DNA from: Bacteroidota bacterium
Lineage (GTDB): Bacteria; Bacteroidota; Rhodothermia; JANXDC01
Assembly (NCBI GenBank): GCA_025998875.1
Contig: AP024675.1
Span: 693,589-757,588 of the forward strand
Reading direction: 5' to 3'
DNA length: 64,000 bases
Positions within the stretch are counted from its first letter, which is position 1, and each line of letters starts with the position of its first letter. Shown one piece after another: positions 42,261 to 52,796 of this stretch. The notes under the pieces are model-generated. The model ran no database searches and was not told where the DNA came from. It saw only the letters and a list, made by a program, of their open reading frames with translations. The translations under genes were made by a program, and so were the position numbers.

Positions 42261-43577
42261 CTAAAACCCGGTCCGCCCCCGAATACGTCCTGCCCGACTG
42301 AAGCCTTCATAGTGGCGCATGAGCAGGTGGCTTTCGATCTGGCGCAACGTATCGAGCGCCACCCCCACGATGATGAGCAGGCTGGTGCCCCCGTAAAACT
42401 GGGCAAATCCGGGCGTGATCCCCACCCGCACGGCAACGGCGGGGATAATGGCCACCAGGGCCAGAAAGATCGAACCGGGCAGGGTGATCTTGGTAAGAAT
42501 ATTTTCGATGAAATCGGCCGTCTGCTTGCCGGGGCGAATGCCCGGTATAAAGCCCCCCTGCCGCTTCATCGTATCGGCCATGTCGCGGGGGTTCACAGCG
42601 ATGGCCGTATAGAAGTACGTGAAGAAAACGATCAACAAAGCAAAGACGATCGAGTACCCCACACCCGTATGATCGGAAAACCAGGCCCCCACGGCCTGCA
42701 TGGCCTCGCTGGTGGGGAAGAAGGTGGCGATCGTGCTCGGGATGAACATGATAGACTGGGCGAAAATGATCGGCATCACGCCGGCGGCGTTGACCCGCAG
42801 CGGCAGATACTGGGTCGCCCCTCCGTATACCTTGCGCCCCACCACGCGCCGGGCGTACTGCACGGGAATGCGTCGGGTGCCCTGCGTGACCAGCACCACG
42901 GCGGCCACGATGAGCACGAGAATGGCCAGCTCGGCCAGGAAGATGATCAGGTTGGCGCGCGTAACAAGCTCGTTGTACAGATTAACCGGGAGCCGGGCCA
43001 CGATGCCGACCATGATGAGCAGGGAAATCCCGTTTCCGATCCCCCGGTCGGTGATCCGCTCCCCGAGCCACATCACAAAGATCGTCCCCGCTGTCAACAC
43101 GACCATGGTGGTGAAGGTAAACAAACCCGGGCTGACGATGACGGCGCCCGGGAAGCGGCTGCGCAGGTAGACGGCGTAACCGATCGACTGCATGGCCGTG
43201 ATCAACACGGTCCCGTAACGGGTCATCTGAATGATCTTGCGGCGCCCCTCTTCGCCCTCGCGTTGTAGCTTCTGGAAATAGGGAACCACCGCCCCCATGA
43301 GCTGGATGATAATGGAGGCCGTGATGTAGGGCATAATACCCAGCGCGAAGACGCCGGCCTGGCTGAAGGCGCCACCGACGAAAAGATCGAACATGCCGAA
43401 CAGATCGCCTGTGCTCTGGCCGCTGACTTCATCTACGAGCCGGGCCGCATCCACACCGGGTAGGGTGATGTGAGCGCCGATCCGATAGACGACAAGGATG
43501 CCCAGCGTGTAGAGGATGCGCTGCCGGAGTTCCTCAATCTTAAAGATGTTGCGCAACGTCTCGGTAAAGCTGCTCAT
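42261..43577 (-). CDS. secY: Preprotein translocase subunit SecY
   Basis: Core channel of the Sec translocon, 438 aa, ten membrane helices. Conserved pieces include LGIMPYITASIIIQLMGAVVPYFQKLQREGEEGRRKI, IQMTRYGTVLI, GIGNGISLLIMVGI, the cytoplasmic C4-C5 loop with RRIPVQYARRVVGRK and LPLRVNAAGVMPIIFAQSI, and GGFIPGIRPGKQTADFIENILTKITLPGS. It lies between rplO and map in the spc operon. Confidence 0.97.
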   Translation of the reverse strand: MSSFTETLRNIFKIEELRQRILYTLGILVVYRIGAHITLPGVDAARLVDEVSGQSTGDLFGMFDLFVGGAFSQAGVFALGIMPYITASIIIQLMGAVVPYFQKLQREGEEGRRKIIQMTRYGTVLITAMQSIGYAVYLRSRFPGAVIVSPGLFTFTTMVVLTAGTIFVMWLGERITDRGIGNGISLLIMVGIVARLPVNLYNELVTRANLIIFLAELAILVLIVAAVVLVTQGTRRIPVQYARRVVGRKVYGGATQYLPLRVNAAGVMPIIFAQSIMFIPSTIATFFPTSEAMQAVGAWFSDHTGVGYSIVFALLIVFFTYFYTAIAVNPRDMADTMKRQGGFIPGIRPGKQTADFIENILTKITLPGSIFLALVAIIPAVAVRVGITPGFAQFYGGTSLLIIVGVALDTLRQIESHLLMRHYEGFSRAGRIRGRTGF

Positions 43578-43595
43578 GCCTTGGCCCCCGCTCTG

Positions 43596-44060
43596 TTAGG
43601 CAATGGGCTCAAACCGCCCACCGGCCGCTTCGATCTTCCGCCGCGCCGAATCGCTGGCCGCATGGGCCTGCACGCGCAGAGCCGCCTGCAGATCCCCGTC
43701 ACCTAAAATCTTGATCCGGTCCCGCTTCCGGGCCAGGCCGAGACGCACCAGCACCTCCGGCGTGACGACCCCGTCGGAAATACGACCCGAGGCGACAAGC
43801 TCCTCGAGCTGTCCCACGTTGATGGGCCGATACGCGACCCGAAACGGATTCCGAAAGCCCACCTTGGGCAGGCGACGCTGCAGCGGCATCTGCCCGCCCT
43901 CGAAATGAGCGGGCACCTTCCGATCCCCACTGCGGGATTTCTGTCCTTTCGTCCCCCTGCCCGCCGTTTTGCCATGCCCGGAGCTCTCTCCGCGTCCTAC
44001 GCGCTTGCGTGGACGCCGGGATCCGGGCGCATACCGCAGAGTGTGCAGTTCCATTTTCAC
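43596..44060 (-). CDS. rplO: Ribosomal protein L15
   Basis: 50S protein, 154 aa. The glycine/arginine-rich N-terminus [33 protein letters not shown] is diagnostic, followed by [35 protein letters not shown] and the C-terminal domain. The 59-bp gap to rpmD contains a short GC-rich palindrome (CACCCCGGGGTG). Confidence 0.97.
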   Translation of the reverse strand: MKMELHTLRYAPGSRRPRKRVGRGESSGHGKTAGRGTKGQKSRSGDRKVPAHFEGGQMPLQRRLPKVGFRNPFRVAYRPINVGQLEELVASGRISDGVVTPEVLVRLGLARKRDRIKILGDGDLQAALRVQAHAASDSARRKIEAAGGRFEPIA

Positions 44061-44119
44061 GCTACTCCTTCTGGCTGGCTACACGCACCCCGGGGTGGAG
44101 CCGGGGCACTCGCCTGGGA

Positions 44120-44308
44120 TTACTCCTCAATCGGACGCACCTCCACCAGGTGCGCCACGCGGGCGATCATCCCCCGGATCGTGGGCGTATCGGTGTGCAC
44201 CACCTGCCAGTTCGGCCTGCCCAGACCCAGGGCCCGTATGGTGCGCTTGTGCCGTTCCGGTTCGCCGATGAGGCTCCGCTTCTGGCGAATGAGCAGCTTT
44301 TTGGCCAT
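44120..44308 (-). CDS. rpmD: Ribosomal protein L30
   Basis: 62-aa 50S protein: KKLLIRQKRSLIGEPERHKRTIRALGLGRPNWQVVHTDTPTIRGMIARVAHLVEVRPIEE. Length and the LGLGR-x(5)-V-x(4)-T-x(2)-RGM pattern are typical of the bacterial short form. It lies between rpsE and rplO as usual. Confidence 0.95.
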   Translation of the reverse strand: MAKKLLIRQKRSLIGEPERHKRTIRALGLGRPNWQVVHTDTPTIRGMIARVAHLVEVRPIEE

Positions 44309-44323
44309 CGCCTCTGTTCCCTC

Positions 44324-44842
44324 TCATCCATGAAAGACCTTGCGTATTGGCACCCCCCGGCGCTGAGCCACCGATACGGCATCCTGTATCTGTTCCAGCG
44401 CCCGCAGGGTGGCCTTGACCACATTATGCGGGTTGCGTGAACCGAGCGACTTGGTCAGGATATCCGTATAGCCGGCGCTCTCCAGCACGGCGCGAACCGG
44501 ACCGCTGGCGATCACCCCCGTACCCGGCACAGCGGGCTTGAGCAACACCCGGGCCGCCCCGAACTTGCCCACCATCTCGTGTGGCACGGTACCCCGCAGA
44601 ATGGGCACCCGCACGATGTGTTTCTTGGCGTCTTCGACGGCCTTTGCCACGGCGTCGTTGACCTCGCGCGCCTTGCCCTTGCCGATGCCCACATGCCCCT
44701 GGCCGTCGCCCACCACGACCAGCGCGGTAAAGGAAAACCGCCTGCCGCCCTGGACCACTTTGGCCACCCGGTTGACGGCCACCAGACGCTCCTTGAGCTG
44801 AAGCTCACCGGGCTTGATGTACTGCTTGCGCTTTACTGGCAT
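44324..44842 (-). CDS. rpsE: Ribosomal protein S5
   Basis: 30S protein involved in mRNA unwinding and accuracy, 172 aa. Double-stranded-RNA-binding N-domain [48 protein letters not shown]-terminal domain [47 protein letters not shown]. Complete. Confidence 0.97.
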   Translation of the reverse strand: MPVKRKQYIKPGELQLKERLVAVNRVAKVVQGGRRFSFTALVVVGDGQGHVGIGKGKAREVNDAVAKAVEDAKKHIVRVPILRGTVPHEMVGKFGAARVLLKPAVPGTGVIASGPVRAVLESAGYTDILTKSLGSRNPHNVVKATLRALEQIQDAVSVAQRRGVPIRKVFHG

Positions 44843-44872
44843 AGCCTCTGTCCCTGTTGCGTGCCCTTAGCC

Positions 44873-45241
44873 TCAAAAGACCAGCCCACCTTCGCGCGCC
44901 CCTTCGGCCAGCGCTTTGACCCGGCCGTGATACAGGTACCCGTTACGATCAAAAACCACCCGGGTAATCCCCTGCGCCAGCGCGCGCTCGGCCAGGCGGC
45001 GCCCGACCTCGAAGGCGATCTGTATCGGGGTCCTGCCCTCGCGCATAGCGCGCATCTCCGGCTCCAGCGAGGAAGCCGCCACCAGCGTATACCCACGATC
45101 GTCGTCGATGAGCTGGGCGTATATGTAGCGGTTGCTGCGAAAAACAGACAGACGCGGGCGCTCGGCTGTACCATGGATGCGCGCGCGCACCCGCCTGCGA
45201 ATCTTCTCTCTGCGAAGGCGCTTTTTCTCCAGACGATCCAT
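44873..45241 (-). CDS. rplR: Ribosomal protein L18
   Basis: 5S-rRNA-binding 50S protein, 122 aa. The basic N-terminus [59 protein letters not shown] and the end [31 protein letters not shown] are standard. It follows rplF with a 45-bp gap. Confidence 0.96.
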   Translation of the reverse strand: MDRLEKKRLRREKIRRRVRARIHGTAERPRLSVFRSNRYIYAQLIDDDRGYTLVAASSLEPEMRAMREGRTPIQIAFEVGRRLAERALAQGITRVVFDRNGYLYHGRVKALAEGAREGGLVF

Positions 45242-45286
45242 AACGTGCTCCCTTTTCCTCCGGGGATTTCCGACCCACCGGAACGA

Positions 45287-45841
45287 TTACTTACCCGCCG
45301 TCTTTCCGGCCTTGCGTCGGATGTACTCGCCGACGTACCGGATCCCCTTGCCTTTATAGGGTTCCGGAGGCCGGAGGGCGCGGATTTTAGCTGCCACTTG
45401 ACCGACAAGCTGCTTGTCGATGCCCGAAACCCGGATCAGAGGGTTTTTATCGGCGCTGGTGCCGACCTCGAGCGTGATCCCCTCGGGCGGGATGAAGTAC
45501 ACAGGATGCGAATACCCGAGGGCCAGCTCCAGCATGGACCCCTTCAGCGTGGCCCGATATCCGATGCCCACGATCTCCAGCTCCCGGCTGTAGCCCTCGG
45601 ATACCCCCTGCACCATATTGGCGATGAGCACCCGGTAGAGCCCGTGAAGGGCCTTGTGGCGCTTTTGATCTGTCGGGCGCTCCAGGCGCACCTGATTTCC
45701 CTCAACCACGACCCGGATATCCGGATCGACGGCCAACTCCAGACTGCCCTTAGGGCCTTTGACCGTGACCACATTCCGGGGGGAGACGGATATCGTCACC
45801 CCCTTCGGCAAGCTTATCGGCTTTCTTCCGATCCGTGACAT
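45287..45841 (-). CDS. rplF: Ribosomal protein L6
   Basis: 50S protein near the GTPase-associated centre, 184 aa, two repeated alpha-beta domains. It begins [19 protein letters not shown], so the ATG at 45841 is used; the frame is open 45 nt further upstream but that extension is not family-like. The C-terminal signature [26 protein letters not shown] is intact. Confidence 0.96.
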   Translation of the reverse strand: MSRIGRKPISLPKGVTISVSPRNVVTVKGPKGSLELAVDPDIRVVVEGNQVRLERPTDQKRHKALHGLYRVLIANMVQGVSEGYSRELEIVGIGYRATLKGSMLELALGYSHPVYFIPPEGITLEVGTSADKNPLIRVSGIDKQLVGQVAAKIRALRPPEPYKGKGIRYVGEYIRRKAGKTAGK

Positions 45842-45889
45842 AGCCCATCCCCTGTTGCCTAAACCGACCCCGCCCGGGGACGGCATGCT

Positions 45890-46282
45890 TCAGTACACAT
45901 AGCAGATGATCTCACCCCCGACATTCTGTCGGCGGGCCTCTTTATCAGTTATGATTCCGCGCGAAGTCGACAGGATCGCGATCCCCAGTCCGTTGGCCAC
46001 GCGGGGCATGTCTTTGACCCCCGCATAGATCCGACGACCGGGCTTGCTCACCCGTTCGATACGGCGGATGGCCGGCTCCCCGTTGTAGGTGTACTTCAAA
46101 TACAGGCGCAGGATACCCTGTCTGCCGTCGTCTATGACCAGGTAGTTCTGGATATACCCCTGATCGAGCAGGATTTCGGCGATGGCCTGCTTGAGTTTTG
46201 AGTTGGGCGCATCTACATACCGGAGCCGCGCCCGGTAGGCGTTGCGGATGCGGGTCAACAAATCCGCAATGGGATCGGTCAT
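45890..46282 (-). CDS. rpsH: Ribosomal protein S8
   Basis: Primary 16S-binding protein, 130 aa from the ATG at 46282 (a second ATG directly precedes it at 46285). Typical N-terminus [38 protein letters not shown] and C-terminus [32 protein letters not shown]. In E. coli S8 represses the spc genes; a 14-nt-arm imperfect hairpin in the gap to rpsN (about 46309-46340) could be relevant but is unproven. Confidence 0.96.
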   Translation of the reverse strand: MTDPIADLLTRIRNAYRARLRYVDAPNSKLKQAIAEILLDQGYIQNYLVIDDGRQGILRLYLKYTYNGEPAIRRIERVSKPGRRIYAGVKDMPRVANGLGIAILSTSRGIITDKEARRQNVGGEIICYVY

Positions 46283-46367
46283 CATCGCAGGTCCCTCTTC
46301 TCTCTATACACCGGTCTTCTTCGGGGCGTCTGCCCGGAAGAGGACACAGAGCCCCCGAAGCGTATGC

Positions 46368-46553
46368 TTACCAGCTGGCCTTTCGCACACCCGGAATAAG
46401 CCCCTGCAGGGCCATCTCCCGGAAACAGATACGGCACAGGCCGAACTTGCGCAGATATCCCCGCGGCCGGCCGCATCGCTGACACCGGTTGCGATGGCGT
46501 ACTTTGAACTTGGGCTTCTTGTTGGCTTTTACGATGAGCGCCAGTCGCGCCAA
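46368..46553 (-). CDS. rpsN: Ribosomal protein S14, zinc-binding type
   Basis: 61-aa short S14 (type Z): the C-x2-C-x12-C-x2-C ribbon is complete in [26 protein letters not shown], and the C-terminus IPGVRKASW is standard. This zinc form stands beside a cysteine-free L36 in the same operon. Confidence 0.96.
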   Translation of the reverse strand: MARLALIVKANKKPKFKVRHRNRCQRCGRPRGYLRKFGLCRICFREMALQGLIPGVRKASW

Positions 46554-46577
46554 GGTCGTTTCCTCCTTCTGCTTGCG

Positions 46578-47156
46578 TTACGCTGCCGTAGCCGTAGCGG
46601 TTTGCCCCTCACGACGCCGGAACGGCATACCGAGCTCCTTGAGTAGCTCGTAGGCCTCCTCATCGGTCCGGGCCGTGGTCACAAAGGTGATATCCATACC
46701 CAGGATGCGGCTGACCTTGTCGATATCGATCTCCGGGAAGACGATCTGTTCCCGGATGCCCAGGGAGTAGTTGCCCCGGCCATCGAAGCTGCGATCGGAA
46801 ACCCCCCGAAAATCCCGCACCCGGGGCAGGGCCAGCGTCACCAGCCGATCGAAGAACTCATACATGCGCGCGCCGCGCAGGGTCACCTTGCAGCCGATCG
46901 GCATACCCTCGCGGAGCTTGAAGTTGGAGATCGATTTTTTGGCCTTCGTGATCATGGGCCGCTGTCCGGTGATCAGGGCCAGCTGCTCAACCGCCTCATC
47001 GAGCACTTTGCGGTCGGCCACCGCCTCGCCCACGCCCATGTTGACGACGATCTTCTCCAGGCGGGGAACCTGCATAATGGATTTGTAGCCGAACCGCTTC
47101 ATTAGGGCCGGAACCACTACTTCCTCGTAGCGTTGCTGCAAACGGGGCTTTTCCAT
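46578..47156 (-). CDS. rplE: Ribosomal protein L5
   Basis: 5S-rRNA-binding protein that contacts the P-site tRNA, 192 aa. [80 protein letters not shown] and [35 protein letters not shown] are typical. The last 15 residues after FRRREG are a short Ala/Thr tail. Confidence 0.97.
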   Translation of the reverse strand: MEKPRLQQRYEEVVVPALMKRFGYKSIMQVPRLEKIVVNMGVGEAVADRKVLDEAVEQLALITGQRPMITKAKKSISNFKLREGMPIGCKVTLRGARMYEFFDRLVTLALPRVRDFRGVSDRSFDGRGNYSLGIREQIVFPEIDIDKVSRILGMDITFVTTARTDEEAYELLKELGMPFRRREGQTATATAA

Positions 47157-47160
47157 GGCT

Positions 47161-47514
47161 TTAATCCAGTTCTACGCCGCTTTTCTTGGCATATCGTACC
47201 CATCGACCCTTGCCGGTGTTCGGGTCGACAACCCATTTGCGCCCGATGCGGGTGGGCTGGCCCGTCTGCGGGTCGATGACCATCACGTTGGAGATATGGA
47301 TGGGCATCTCGCGCAACAGGCGTCCGCCCTGGGGGTACTGGGGATTGGGGCGCACATGCCGGATGCGCATGTTTACGCCCTCGACGAGCACGCGCTCCTT
47401 GTCCGGAAAGACGCGCAGGACCTTACCCTGCTTGCCTTTATCATTGCCCGCAATGACCCGCACCAGGTCGCCTTTTTTGACGTGCAGCTTCTTCTGCTTA
47501 TTGTACTTGCGCAT
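47161..47514 (-). CDS. rplX: Ribosomal protein L24
   Basis: Assembly-initiator protein of the 50S subunit, 117 aa. KOW motif near the N-terminus: [50 protein letters not shown]. The central [20 protein letters not shown] is typical. Starts 21 bp after rplN and ends 4 bp before rplE. Confidence 0.97.
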   Translation of the reverse strand: MRKYNKQKKLHVKKGDLVRVIAGNDKGKQGKVLRVFPDKERVLVEGVNMRIRHVRPNPQYPQGGRLLREMPIHISNVMVIDPQTGQPTRIGRKWVVDPNTGKGRWVRYAKKSGVELD

Positions 47515-47535
47515 GGCCGGATTCCTCGTTGGGCC

Positions 47536-47904
47536 TCAGAGCACCTCGGGCGCCAGGGATACGATCTTCATGAACTGCTTCTCGCGCAGTTCCCGGGCCA
47601 CGGGCCCGAAGATACGCGTCCCACGGGGCTCGAGCTGATTGTTAAGCAACACGGCCGCGTTGTCGTCAAAGCGGATGTAGGAGCCATCCTTGCGCCGGTA
47701 CTCTTTTTTGGTCCGCACAACTACGGCCTTGCTCACATCGCCCTTCTTGACGGCACCTCCCGGGATGGCGCTCTTGACGGAGACCACGATGATATCGCCC
47801 ACCCGGGCATAACGCCGCTTAGAGCCCCCCAGAACGCGAATACAGAGTACTTCCTTGGCTCCGGAGTTATCGGCTACTTTGAGGCGCGTTTCCTGTTGAA
47901 TCAT
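47536..47904 (-). CDS. rplN: Ribosomal protein L14
   Basis: Interface 50S protein, 122 aa: [88 protein letters not shown]. The ATG at 47904 is chosen because the family starts with MIQxET; the frame runs open into rpsQ. Confidence 0.97.
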   Translation of the reverse strand: MIQQETRLKVADNSGAKEVLCIRVLGGSKRRYARVGDIIVVSVKSAIPGGAVKKGDVSKAVVVRTKKEYRRKDGSYIRFDDNAAVLLNNQLEPRGTRIFGPVARELREKQFMKIVSLAPEVL

Positions 47905-47921
47905 GGCGCGTTCTCCCAGCC

Positions 47922-48182
47922 CTACTTGGCGCGTTCGATGATTTCCACCAACCGCCACCGCTTCCGCTTGCTCAGCGGACGGGTTTCCATGATCCGCACC
48001 AGATCACCCACACGGGCTTCGTTGTGCTCGTCGTGGGCCATGAGCTTGGTGGTGCGCTTGACCGTCTTGCCGTAGAGCGGATGGGGCACCTGGCGCTCAA
48101 CGGCCACGACGATGGATTTGTGCATGCGGTCTGAGACGACTCGACCGATACGCTCTTTGCGGCGTCCGCGTTCCTGAGACAT
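47922..48182 (-). CDS. rpsQ: Ribosomal protein S17
   Basis: OB-fold 16S-binding protein, 86 aa. [72 protein letters not shown] covers the full family profile. It starts 3 bp after rpmC. Confidence 0.96.
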   Translation of the reverse strand: MSQERGRRKERIGRVVSDRMHKSIVVAVERQVPHPLYGKTVKRTTKLMAHDEHNEARVGDLVRIMETRPLSKRKRWRLVEIIERAK

Positions 48183-48185
48183 CGC

Positions 48186-48407
48186 TCATTTCCCCTTCGG
48201 CTTATGGCCCGCTTCGATACCCAGCTCCCGCTCCCGCAGAATTGTGCGCAGGCGCGCAATTAGGCGCCGTTTCGTGCGCAGGATGGCGGGGTTTTCCAGC
48301 TGCGCCACGGCGTGGCGGAAGCGCAGCTGTTGTAATTCGGCTTCCTCCTCACGGATCCGCTGGCGGATTTCCTCGGTCGAAAGCTCACGAATCTCCCTTG
48401 CTTTCAT
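48186..48407 (-). CDS. rpmC: Ribosomal protein L29
   Basis: Two-helix 50S protein at the tunnel exit, 73 aa. MKAREIRELSTEEIRQRIREEEAELQQLRFRHAVAQLENPAILRTKRRLIARLRTILRERELG fits; the C-terminal IEAGHKPKGK is a small extension. rplP ends 6 bp before its ATG. Confidence 0.95.
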   Translation of the reverse strand: MKAREIRELSTEEIRQRIREEEAELQQLRFRHAVAQLENPAILRTKRRLIARLRTILRERELGIEAGHKPKGK

Positions 48408-48413
48408 GGCACC

Positions 48414-48836
48414 CTAGCTCCCCTCGTAATCCCGGCGCACGATGAACTTGGTCTTGATCGGGAGCTTGGCCTGCGCCAGGCGCATGGCCTCTTCAGCCAG
48501 CTCACGGGCCACACCGGAGGCCTCAAAGAGGATCCGCCCGGGCTCCACGGGAGCAACCCAGTACTCCGGCAACCCCTTTCCCTTACCCATACGGACCTCC
48601 TGGGGCTTGCGGGTAATGGAGCGATCCGGGAAGATGCGGATCCAGATTTTCGCATCACGGCGCATTTTTCGCGTCATGGCCACGCGCGCGGCCTCGATCT
48701 GCCGGCTCGTAATCCACCCCCCCTCAAGGGCCTTGAGCGCAAAATCCCCAAAGGCGATCTCGTATCCCCGCTTGGCTATCCGGCGCACCTTGGGCCGGTG
48801 CATGCGCCGGAACTTGGTTCGCTTCGGCATCAACAT
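48414..48836 (-). CDS. rplP: Ribosomal protein L16
   Basis: 50S protein near the A site, 140 aa. [88 protein letters not shown] is the classical sequence. It keeps the arginine region ([12 protein letters not shown]) that is hydroxylated in some bacteria. Confidence 0.97.
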   Translation of the reverse strand: MLMPKRTKFRRMHRPKVRRIAKRGYEIAFGDFALKALEGGWITSRQIEAARVAMTRKMRRDAKIWIRIFPDRSITRKPQEVRMGKGKGLPEYWVAPVEPGRILFEASGVARELAEEAMRLAQAKLPIKTKFIVRRDYEGS

Positions 48837-48849
48837 GGCCGGCTACTCC

Positions 48850-49635
48850 TTATTCCTCGTTTTCCGGTTCCACGGCCCGTCCTGCGCGGCGACGAGACCG
48901 GGCGGCCGACCGACGCCCACGACGCTCCGCCGCCGAGGAGACAACCGTCAGCCCTGTGGTCGGACCCGCCAGGCGAGCCGCCATGCCCTGAGGAGTGAGG
49001 TCCACTTTGCCGATGATCTCTCCCCGGCAAATCCAGACCTTGACCCCGATCGTACCGTAGACGGTTCTGGCCGTCTCCTGAGCGTAGTCGATATCCGCCC
49101 GCAACGTGTGCAGCGGTACCCTGCCTTCGAGATACTGCTCCGAACGGGCGATCTCCGCACCCCCCAGCCGGCCGGAGACCTTGATCCGGATCCCCTCGGC
49201 GCCCATGCGCATGGCCGAGGCGATGGCCGCCTTCATGGCGCGCCGGTAGGAGATGCGCCCCTCAATCTGGCGGGCGATGTTCTGAGCCACCAGGCTGGCA
49301 TCCAGCTCCGGACGCTTGATCTCGTTGATATTGAGCTGGATCTCTTTATTGGTGAGCTTGCGCAGCTCTTCGCGGAGCTTTTCCACCTCCTGCCCACCAC
49401 GGCCGATAACCACCCCAGGCCGGGAGGTATGGATGGTGAGAATGATGCGCTTGGGCGTGCGCTCGATGGTCACCCGCGACAGGCCGGCATTGCGCAACCG
49501 GGTGCGCAGATACTTGCGCAGCGCCTCATCCTCCATCAGGGCTTCCGCGAACCGGTTCTTCTCCGGATACCAGCTCGCATCCCAGCCCCGAATGATCCCC
49601 AGCCGAAATCCGATCGGATGCGTTTTCTGGCCCAT
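48850..49635 (-). CDS. rpsC: Ribosomal protein S3
   Basis: mRNA-entry protein of the 30S head, 261 aa. [35 protein letters not shown], the KH domain ([33 protein letters not shown]), and the C-domain [38 protein letters not shown]. It ends with a 30-residue Arg/Ala/Glu-rich tail after VVSSAA that is not part of the fold. Confidence 0.97.
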   Translation of the reverse strand: MGQKTHPIGFRLGIIRGWDASWYPEKNRFAEALMEDEALRKYLRTRLRNAGLSRVTIERTPKRIILTIHTSRPGVVIGRGGQEVEKLREELRKLTNKEIQLNINEIKRPELDASLVAQNIARQIEGRISYRRAMKAAIASAMRMGAEGIRIKVSGRLGGAEIARSEQYLEGRVPLHTLRADIDYAQETARTVYGTIGVKVWICRGEIIGKVDLTPQGMAARLAGPTTGLTVVSSAAERRGRRSAARSRRRAGRAVEPENEE

Positions 49636-49644
49636 AACCTTGCC

Positions 49645-50007
49645 TCAGCTCCCTTGTGCTCTCGTTGGCTTGCGCGCCACGACCACGGTCAGATGGCTGT
49701 TGCGCTTCCGGATCCGGAAGGCGCGCCCCATGGGGGCGGGACGAATGCGCTTGAGCATCGGTCCCCCGTCGACTGTGATGGTCTTGATATACAGATCGCC
49801 CTCATCGAAGCGGACATCGGGGTACTTCTGCATGAGGTTATTGACCGCATCATGGACCGTGCGCTCGATATCGCGGGCGGCAGCCTGCGGACTGAAGCGC
49901 AGAATGCGCAGCGCCTTATCCACATCCATACCGCGGATGAGGTTGGCCACCAGCCGCATCTTGCGCGGCGAACGGCGAATATAGCGACGAATCGCGCGTG
50001 CTTCCAT
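49645..50007 (-). CDS. rplV: Ribosomal protein L22
   Basis: 50S protein whose beta-hairpin lines the exit tunnel, 120 aa. MEARAIRRYIRRSPRKMRLVANLIRGMDVDKALRILRF and the hairpin tip DGGPMLKRIRPAPMGRAFRIRKRNSHLTVVV. I use the ATG at 50007; a GTG at 50019 would overlap the rpsS stop and adds only four residues. Confidence 0.96.
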   Translation of the reverse strand: MEARAIRRYIRRSPRKMRLVANLIRGMDVDKALRILRFSPQAAARDIERTVHDAVNNLMQKYPDVRFDEGDLYIKTITVDGGPMLKRIRPAPMGRAFRIRKRNSHLTVVVARKPTRAQGS

Positions 50008-50015
50008 CGCAGACC

Positions 50016-50303
50016 TCACTTCTTTCGGGCCGCTTTTTCCGCCTTCGTGCCCGGATGGCCTCGAAACGTCCGGGTCGGCGCAAACTCCCCAAGCTTGTGT
50101 CCCACCATGTTCTCCGTGATGTAGACCGGGATAAACTGCTTGCCGTTGTGCACGGCGATGGTATGCCCCACAAACTCAGGGGTGATTGTGGAACGACGGG
50201 ACCAGGTCTTGATGACCCGCTTTTTGCCCGTCTGATTCATTTCTCGGATCTTCTTGAGCAGGTGTTCGTCTACAAACGGCCCTTTTTTGAGCGATCGCCC
50301 CAT
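50016..50303 (-). CDS. rpsS: Ribosomal protein S19
   Basis: 30S head protein, 95 aa: [85 protein letters not shown]. Fully conserved; starts 8 bp after rplB. Confidence 0.97.
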   Translation of the reverse strand: MGRSLKKGPFVDEHLLKKIREMNQTGKKRVIKTWSRRSTITPEFVGHTIAVHNGKQFIPVYITENMVGHKLGEFAPTRTFRGHPGTKAEKAARKK

Positions 50304-50311
50304 AGCCTCAC

Positions 50312-51148
50312 CTATTGATTGCGCCGACGAATGATGTATTTGTCCGAGGGATTGCGCTTCCTGCGCGTCTTAAAGCCCTTGGCCAGCTGTCCCCACGGAG
50401 AACGGGGATGATGCCATCCCCCACCTCCCTTGGATTTCCCCTTTCCTCCCCCTTGCGGGTGATCGACGGCGTTCATAGCCACGCCGCGCACATGAGGCCT
50501 GCGGCCCAGCCAACGACTCCGACCCGCCTTGCCCAGGGTGATGTTCATGTGATCCGGATTGGAGACCGCCCCGATGGTCGCCATGCAGTCCAGAGGCACC
50601 AGCCGCATCTCCCCAGAGGGCAGCTTGAGCGTAGCATACTTGCCCTCCTTGGCCAGTAGCTGCGCATAGGTGCCGGCGCTGCGGGCCAGCTGTCCCCCCT
50701 TGCCGGGCTTGAGCTCCACGTTGTGCACAAACGTACCCAGCGGGATATTGCGCAGCGGCAGGGCGTTGCCCACCTCCGGGGGCGCCTGGGGCCCGGAGAG
50801 CACCCTCTGCCCCACCTTGAGCCCATCGGGAGCGATGATGTAGCGCTTCTCCCCATCGGCGTAGACCACAAGCGCGATCCGAGCCGAACGATTCGGATCG
50901 TACTCGATGGTCTTGACCACGCCGGGTATGCCGAACTTGTCCCGCTTGAAGTCTATCCGACGATACAGGCGCTTATGCCCACCCCCCCGATGGCGCATGG
51001 TCACGCGCCCGAGGTTGTTGCGGCCCCCGGTTTTTTTGAGCGGCTCCAGGAGCGATTTTTCCGGCGTGTCTGTGGTAATATCCTCGAACGCATCAAAGGT
51101 CATAAAACGCGTCGAGGGGGTTACCGGCTTGAGCTTGCGTATGGGCAT
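50312..51148 (-). CDS. rplB: Ribosomal protein L2
   Basis: Largest 50S core protein, essential for peptidyl-transferase assembly, 278 aa. Diagnostic [29 protein letters not shown], the central [29 protein letters not shown] and the C-terminal [56 protein letters not shown] with the functionally important histidine. Confidence 0.97.
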   Translation of the reverse strand: MPIRKLKPVTPSTRFMTFDAFEDITTDTPEKSLLEPLKKTGGRNNLGRVTMRHRGGGHKRLYRRIDFKRDKFGIPGVVKTIEYDPNRSARIALVVYADGEKRYIIAPDGLKVGQRVLSGPQAPPEVGNALPLRNIPLGTFVHNVELKPGKGGQLARSAGTYAQLLAKEGKYATLKLPSGEMRLVPLDCMATIGAVSNPDHMNITLGKAGRSRWLGRRPHVRGVAMNAVDHPQGGGKGKSKGGGGWHHPRSPWGQLAKGFKTRRKRNPSDKYIIRRRNQ

Positions 51149-51166
51149 GGCTGGCTTCCTTTACCC

Positions 51167-51472
51167 CTAGATCCCCTCAAAGAGATCGATCTTATCGCCC
51201 GGCCTGAGCGTGACGATGGCCTTCTTCCAGGTAGGCCGCCTCCCCGTGAGCACACCCCGACGGGTATACTGGGTCTTGCGCTTGCCCCGCACGATCATGG
51301 TGCGCACCTCCAGCACACGCACGCCGGGGTAGAGGGCCTCGATGGCCTGCCGGATCTGGATCTTGTTGGCCCGACGATCGACCTCGAAGGCGTACTGATT
51401 GTACTTCTCGCGCCGCTCTGTGTATTTCTCCGTGATCACCGGGCGCTTGATGATTTTTTTGAGCTCTTCCAT
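51167..51472 (-). CDS. rplW: Ribosomal protein L23
   Basis: Tunnel-exit protein that docks SRP and trigger factor, 101 aa. [94 protein letters not shown] matches throughout. Confidence 0.96.
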   Translation of the reverse strand: MEELKKIIKRPVITEKYTERREKYNQYAFEVDRRANKIQIRQAIEALYPGVRVLEVRTMIVRGKRKTQYTRRGVLTGRRPTWKKAIVTLRPGDKIDLFEGI

Positions 51473-51486
51473 GACCGGCTCCTCCT

Positions 51487-52137
51487 TCAGGCCGCCTCAG
51501 CGGGAGCAACACCCCCCAGCACTTCTACCAGTCGGTTTACCGCGCTTTCCTCGAATACGAGCACCTGCGCGTTAAGGATATCATACGTGGTCACCTTGGG
51601 CGCCTCCAGCACCTGCACCTTCGGCAGGTTGCGGCCCGACTTGTAGAGGTTTGGCTGGGTGGCAGGGGTGAGCAACAGTACTTTCTGCCCCTCCAGCCCC
51701 AGATTGCGCAGCAGCTCGACAAAACGCCGGGTTTTGGGCACCTCGAAGTCGAAATCCTCAACCACCCGGATCGCACCCGAACGGGCTTTGTAGCTGAGGG
51801 CGGACAAACGGGCCAGACGCTTGACCTTGCGGTTCACCTCCTGACGATAGTCGCGCGGAACGGGCCCGAAGACACGGCCGCCGCCGACCCAGTGGGGCGC
51901 GCGGATGGATCCCTGCCGGGCACGTCCGGTGCCCTTCTGTCTCCAGGGCTTACGCCCACCGCCGCGCACCTCGCTACGTTTTTTGGTCTTATGCGTGCCC
52001 TGACGCTGATTGGCCAGGTACGCCTTCACGTCCAGGTATATGGCATGATCGTGGGGTTCGATACCGAAAACCGCCTCCGGCAGCTCGATCATGCGGCCCG
52101 TCTCTGTGCCATCTATGCGGTATACAGGCACCTGCAT
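51487..52137 (-). CDS. rplD: Ribosomal protein L4
   Basis: 50S protein with a long tunnel-lining loop, 216 aa. Loop: [66 protein letters not shown]. In E. coli it also represses the S10 operon through its leader. The C-terminal globular part ([27 protein letters not shown]) is normal. Confidence 0.97.
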   Translation of the reverse strand: MQVPVYRIDGTETGRMIELPEAVFGIEPHDHAIYLDVKAYLANQRQGTHKTKKRSEVRGGGRKPWRQKGTGRARQGSIRAPHWVGGGRVFGPVPRDYRQEVNRKVKRLARLSALSYKARSGAIRVVEDFDFEVPKTRRFVELLRNLGLEGQKVLLLTPATQPNLYKSGRNLPKVQVLEAPKVTTYDILNAQVLVFEESAVNRLVEVLGGVAPAEAA

Positions 52138-52149
52138 CGCCGTATGTCC

Positions 52150-52776
52150 TTATCCTTTCCGGATTTCCACAAAGCCGTTCTTGGGACCGGGCACCGCGCC
52201 TTTGACCAACAGCAGGTTATGCTCCGGGAAGATGCGCACCACCTCCAGATTGCGCACCGTGACCCGGTCTCCGCCCATGCGGCCCGCCATCCGGCGCCCC
52301 TTGGGGACCTTGGCCGGGAAGGTCGAGCCGGACAGAGAACCCGGTGCGCGCTCCCGATTGTGCTGTCCGTGGGTGCGCGTGCCCACGCCGGCAAATCCAT
52401 GGCGCTTGACCACTCCCTGAAAGCCGCGCCCTTTGGAGATGCCCGTCACATGCACCCGATCCCCTTCCTGAAAGATCTCCTCGACCCGAATCTGCTGTCC
52501 CAGGGCGAGCGATTCGATCGGAAATCCCCGGAACTCGACCAGCTTGCCTTTGGGGGTGGTGCCGGCCTTCTGGAAGTGCCCCTGCAAAGGCCGGGGGGTG
52601 CTTTTGAGCCGGCGCTCCCCGAAGCCCAGCTGCACGGCCTCGTATCCGTCCCGTTCTCGGGTGCGAATCTGGGTGACCACGCAGGGCCCGGCCTCGATCA
52701 CCGTACAAACAATCTGATTGCCCTGCCCGTCGAAGACCGTGGTCATACCCACCTTGCGACCAATCAACCCGCTCAT
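52150..52776 (-). CDS. rplC: Ribosomal protein L3
   Basis: Early assembly protein of the 50S subunit, 208 aa. [120 protein letters not shown]. Normally it follows rpsJ directly; here a lipoprotein gene stands between them, ending 20 bp before the rplC ATG. Confidence 0.97.
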   Translation of the reverse strand: MSGLIGRKVGMTTVFDGQGNQIVCTVIEAGPCVVTQIRTRERDGYEAVQLGFGERRLKSTPRPLQGHFQKAGTTPKGKLVEFRGFPIESLALGQQIRVEEIFQEGDRVHVTGISKGRGFQGVVKRHGFAGVGTRTHGQHNRERAPGSLSGSTFPAKVPKGRRMAGRMGGDRVTVRNLEVVRIFPEHNLLLVKGAVPGPKNGFVEIRKG

Positions 52777-52796
52777 TGCCGTCCTTCCGGATTAAT

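Noticed and set aside
46300-46345. An S8-repressor target in the rpsN-rpsH gap
   Set aside because: An imperfect hairpin with 14-nt arms exists, but it lacks the internal-loop pattern of the known S8 site, and the E. coli site lies at rplE, so it is not called.
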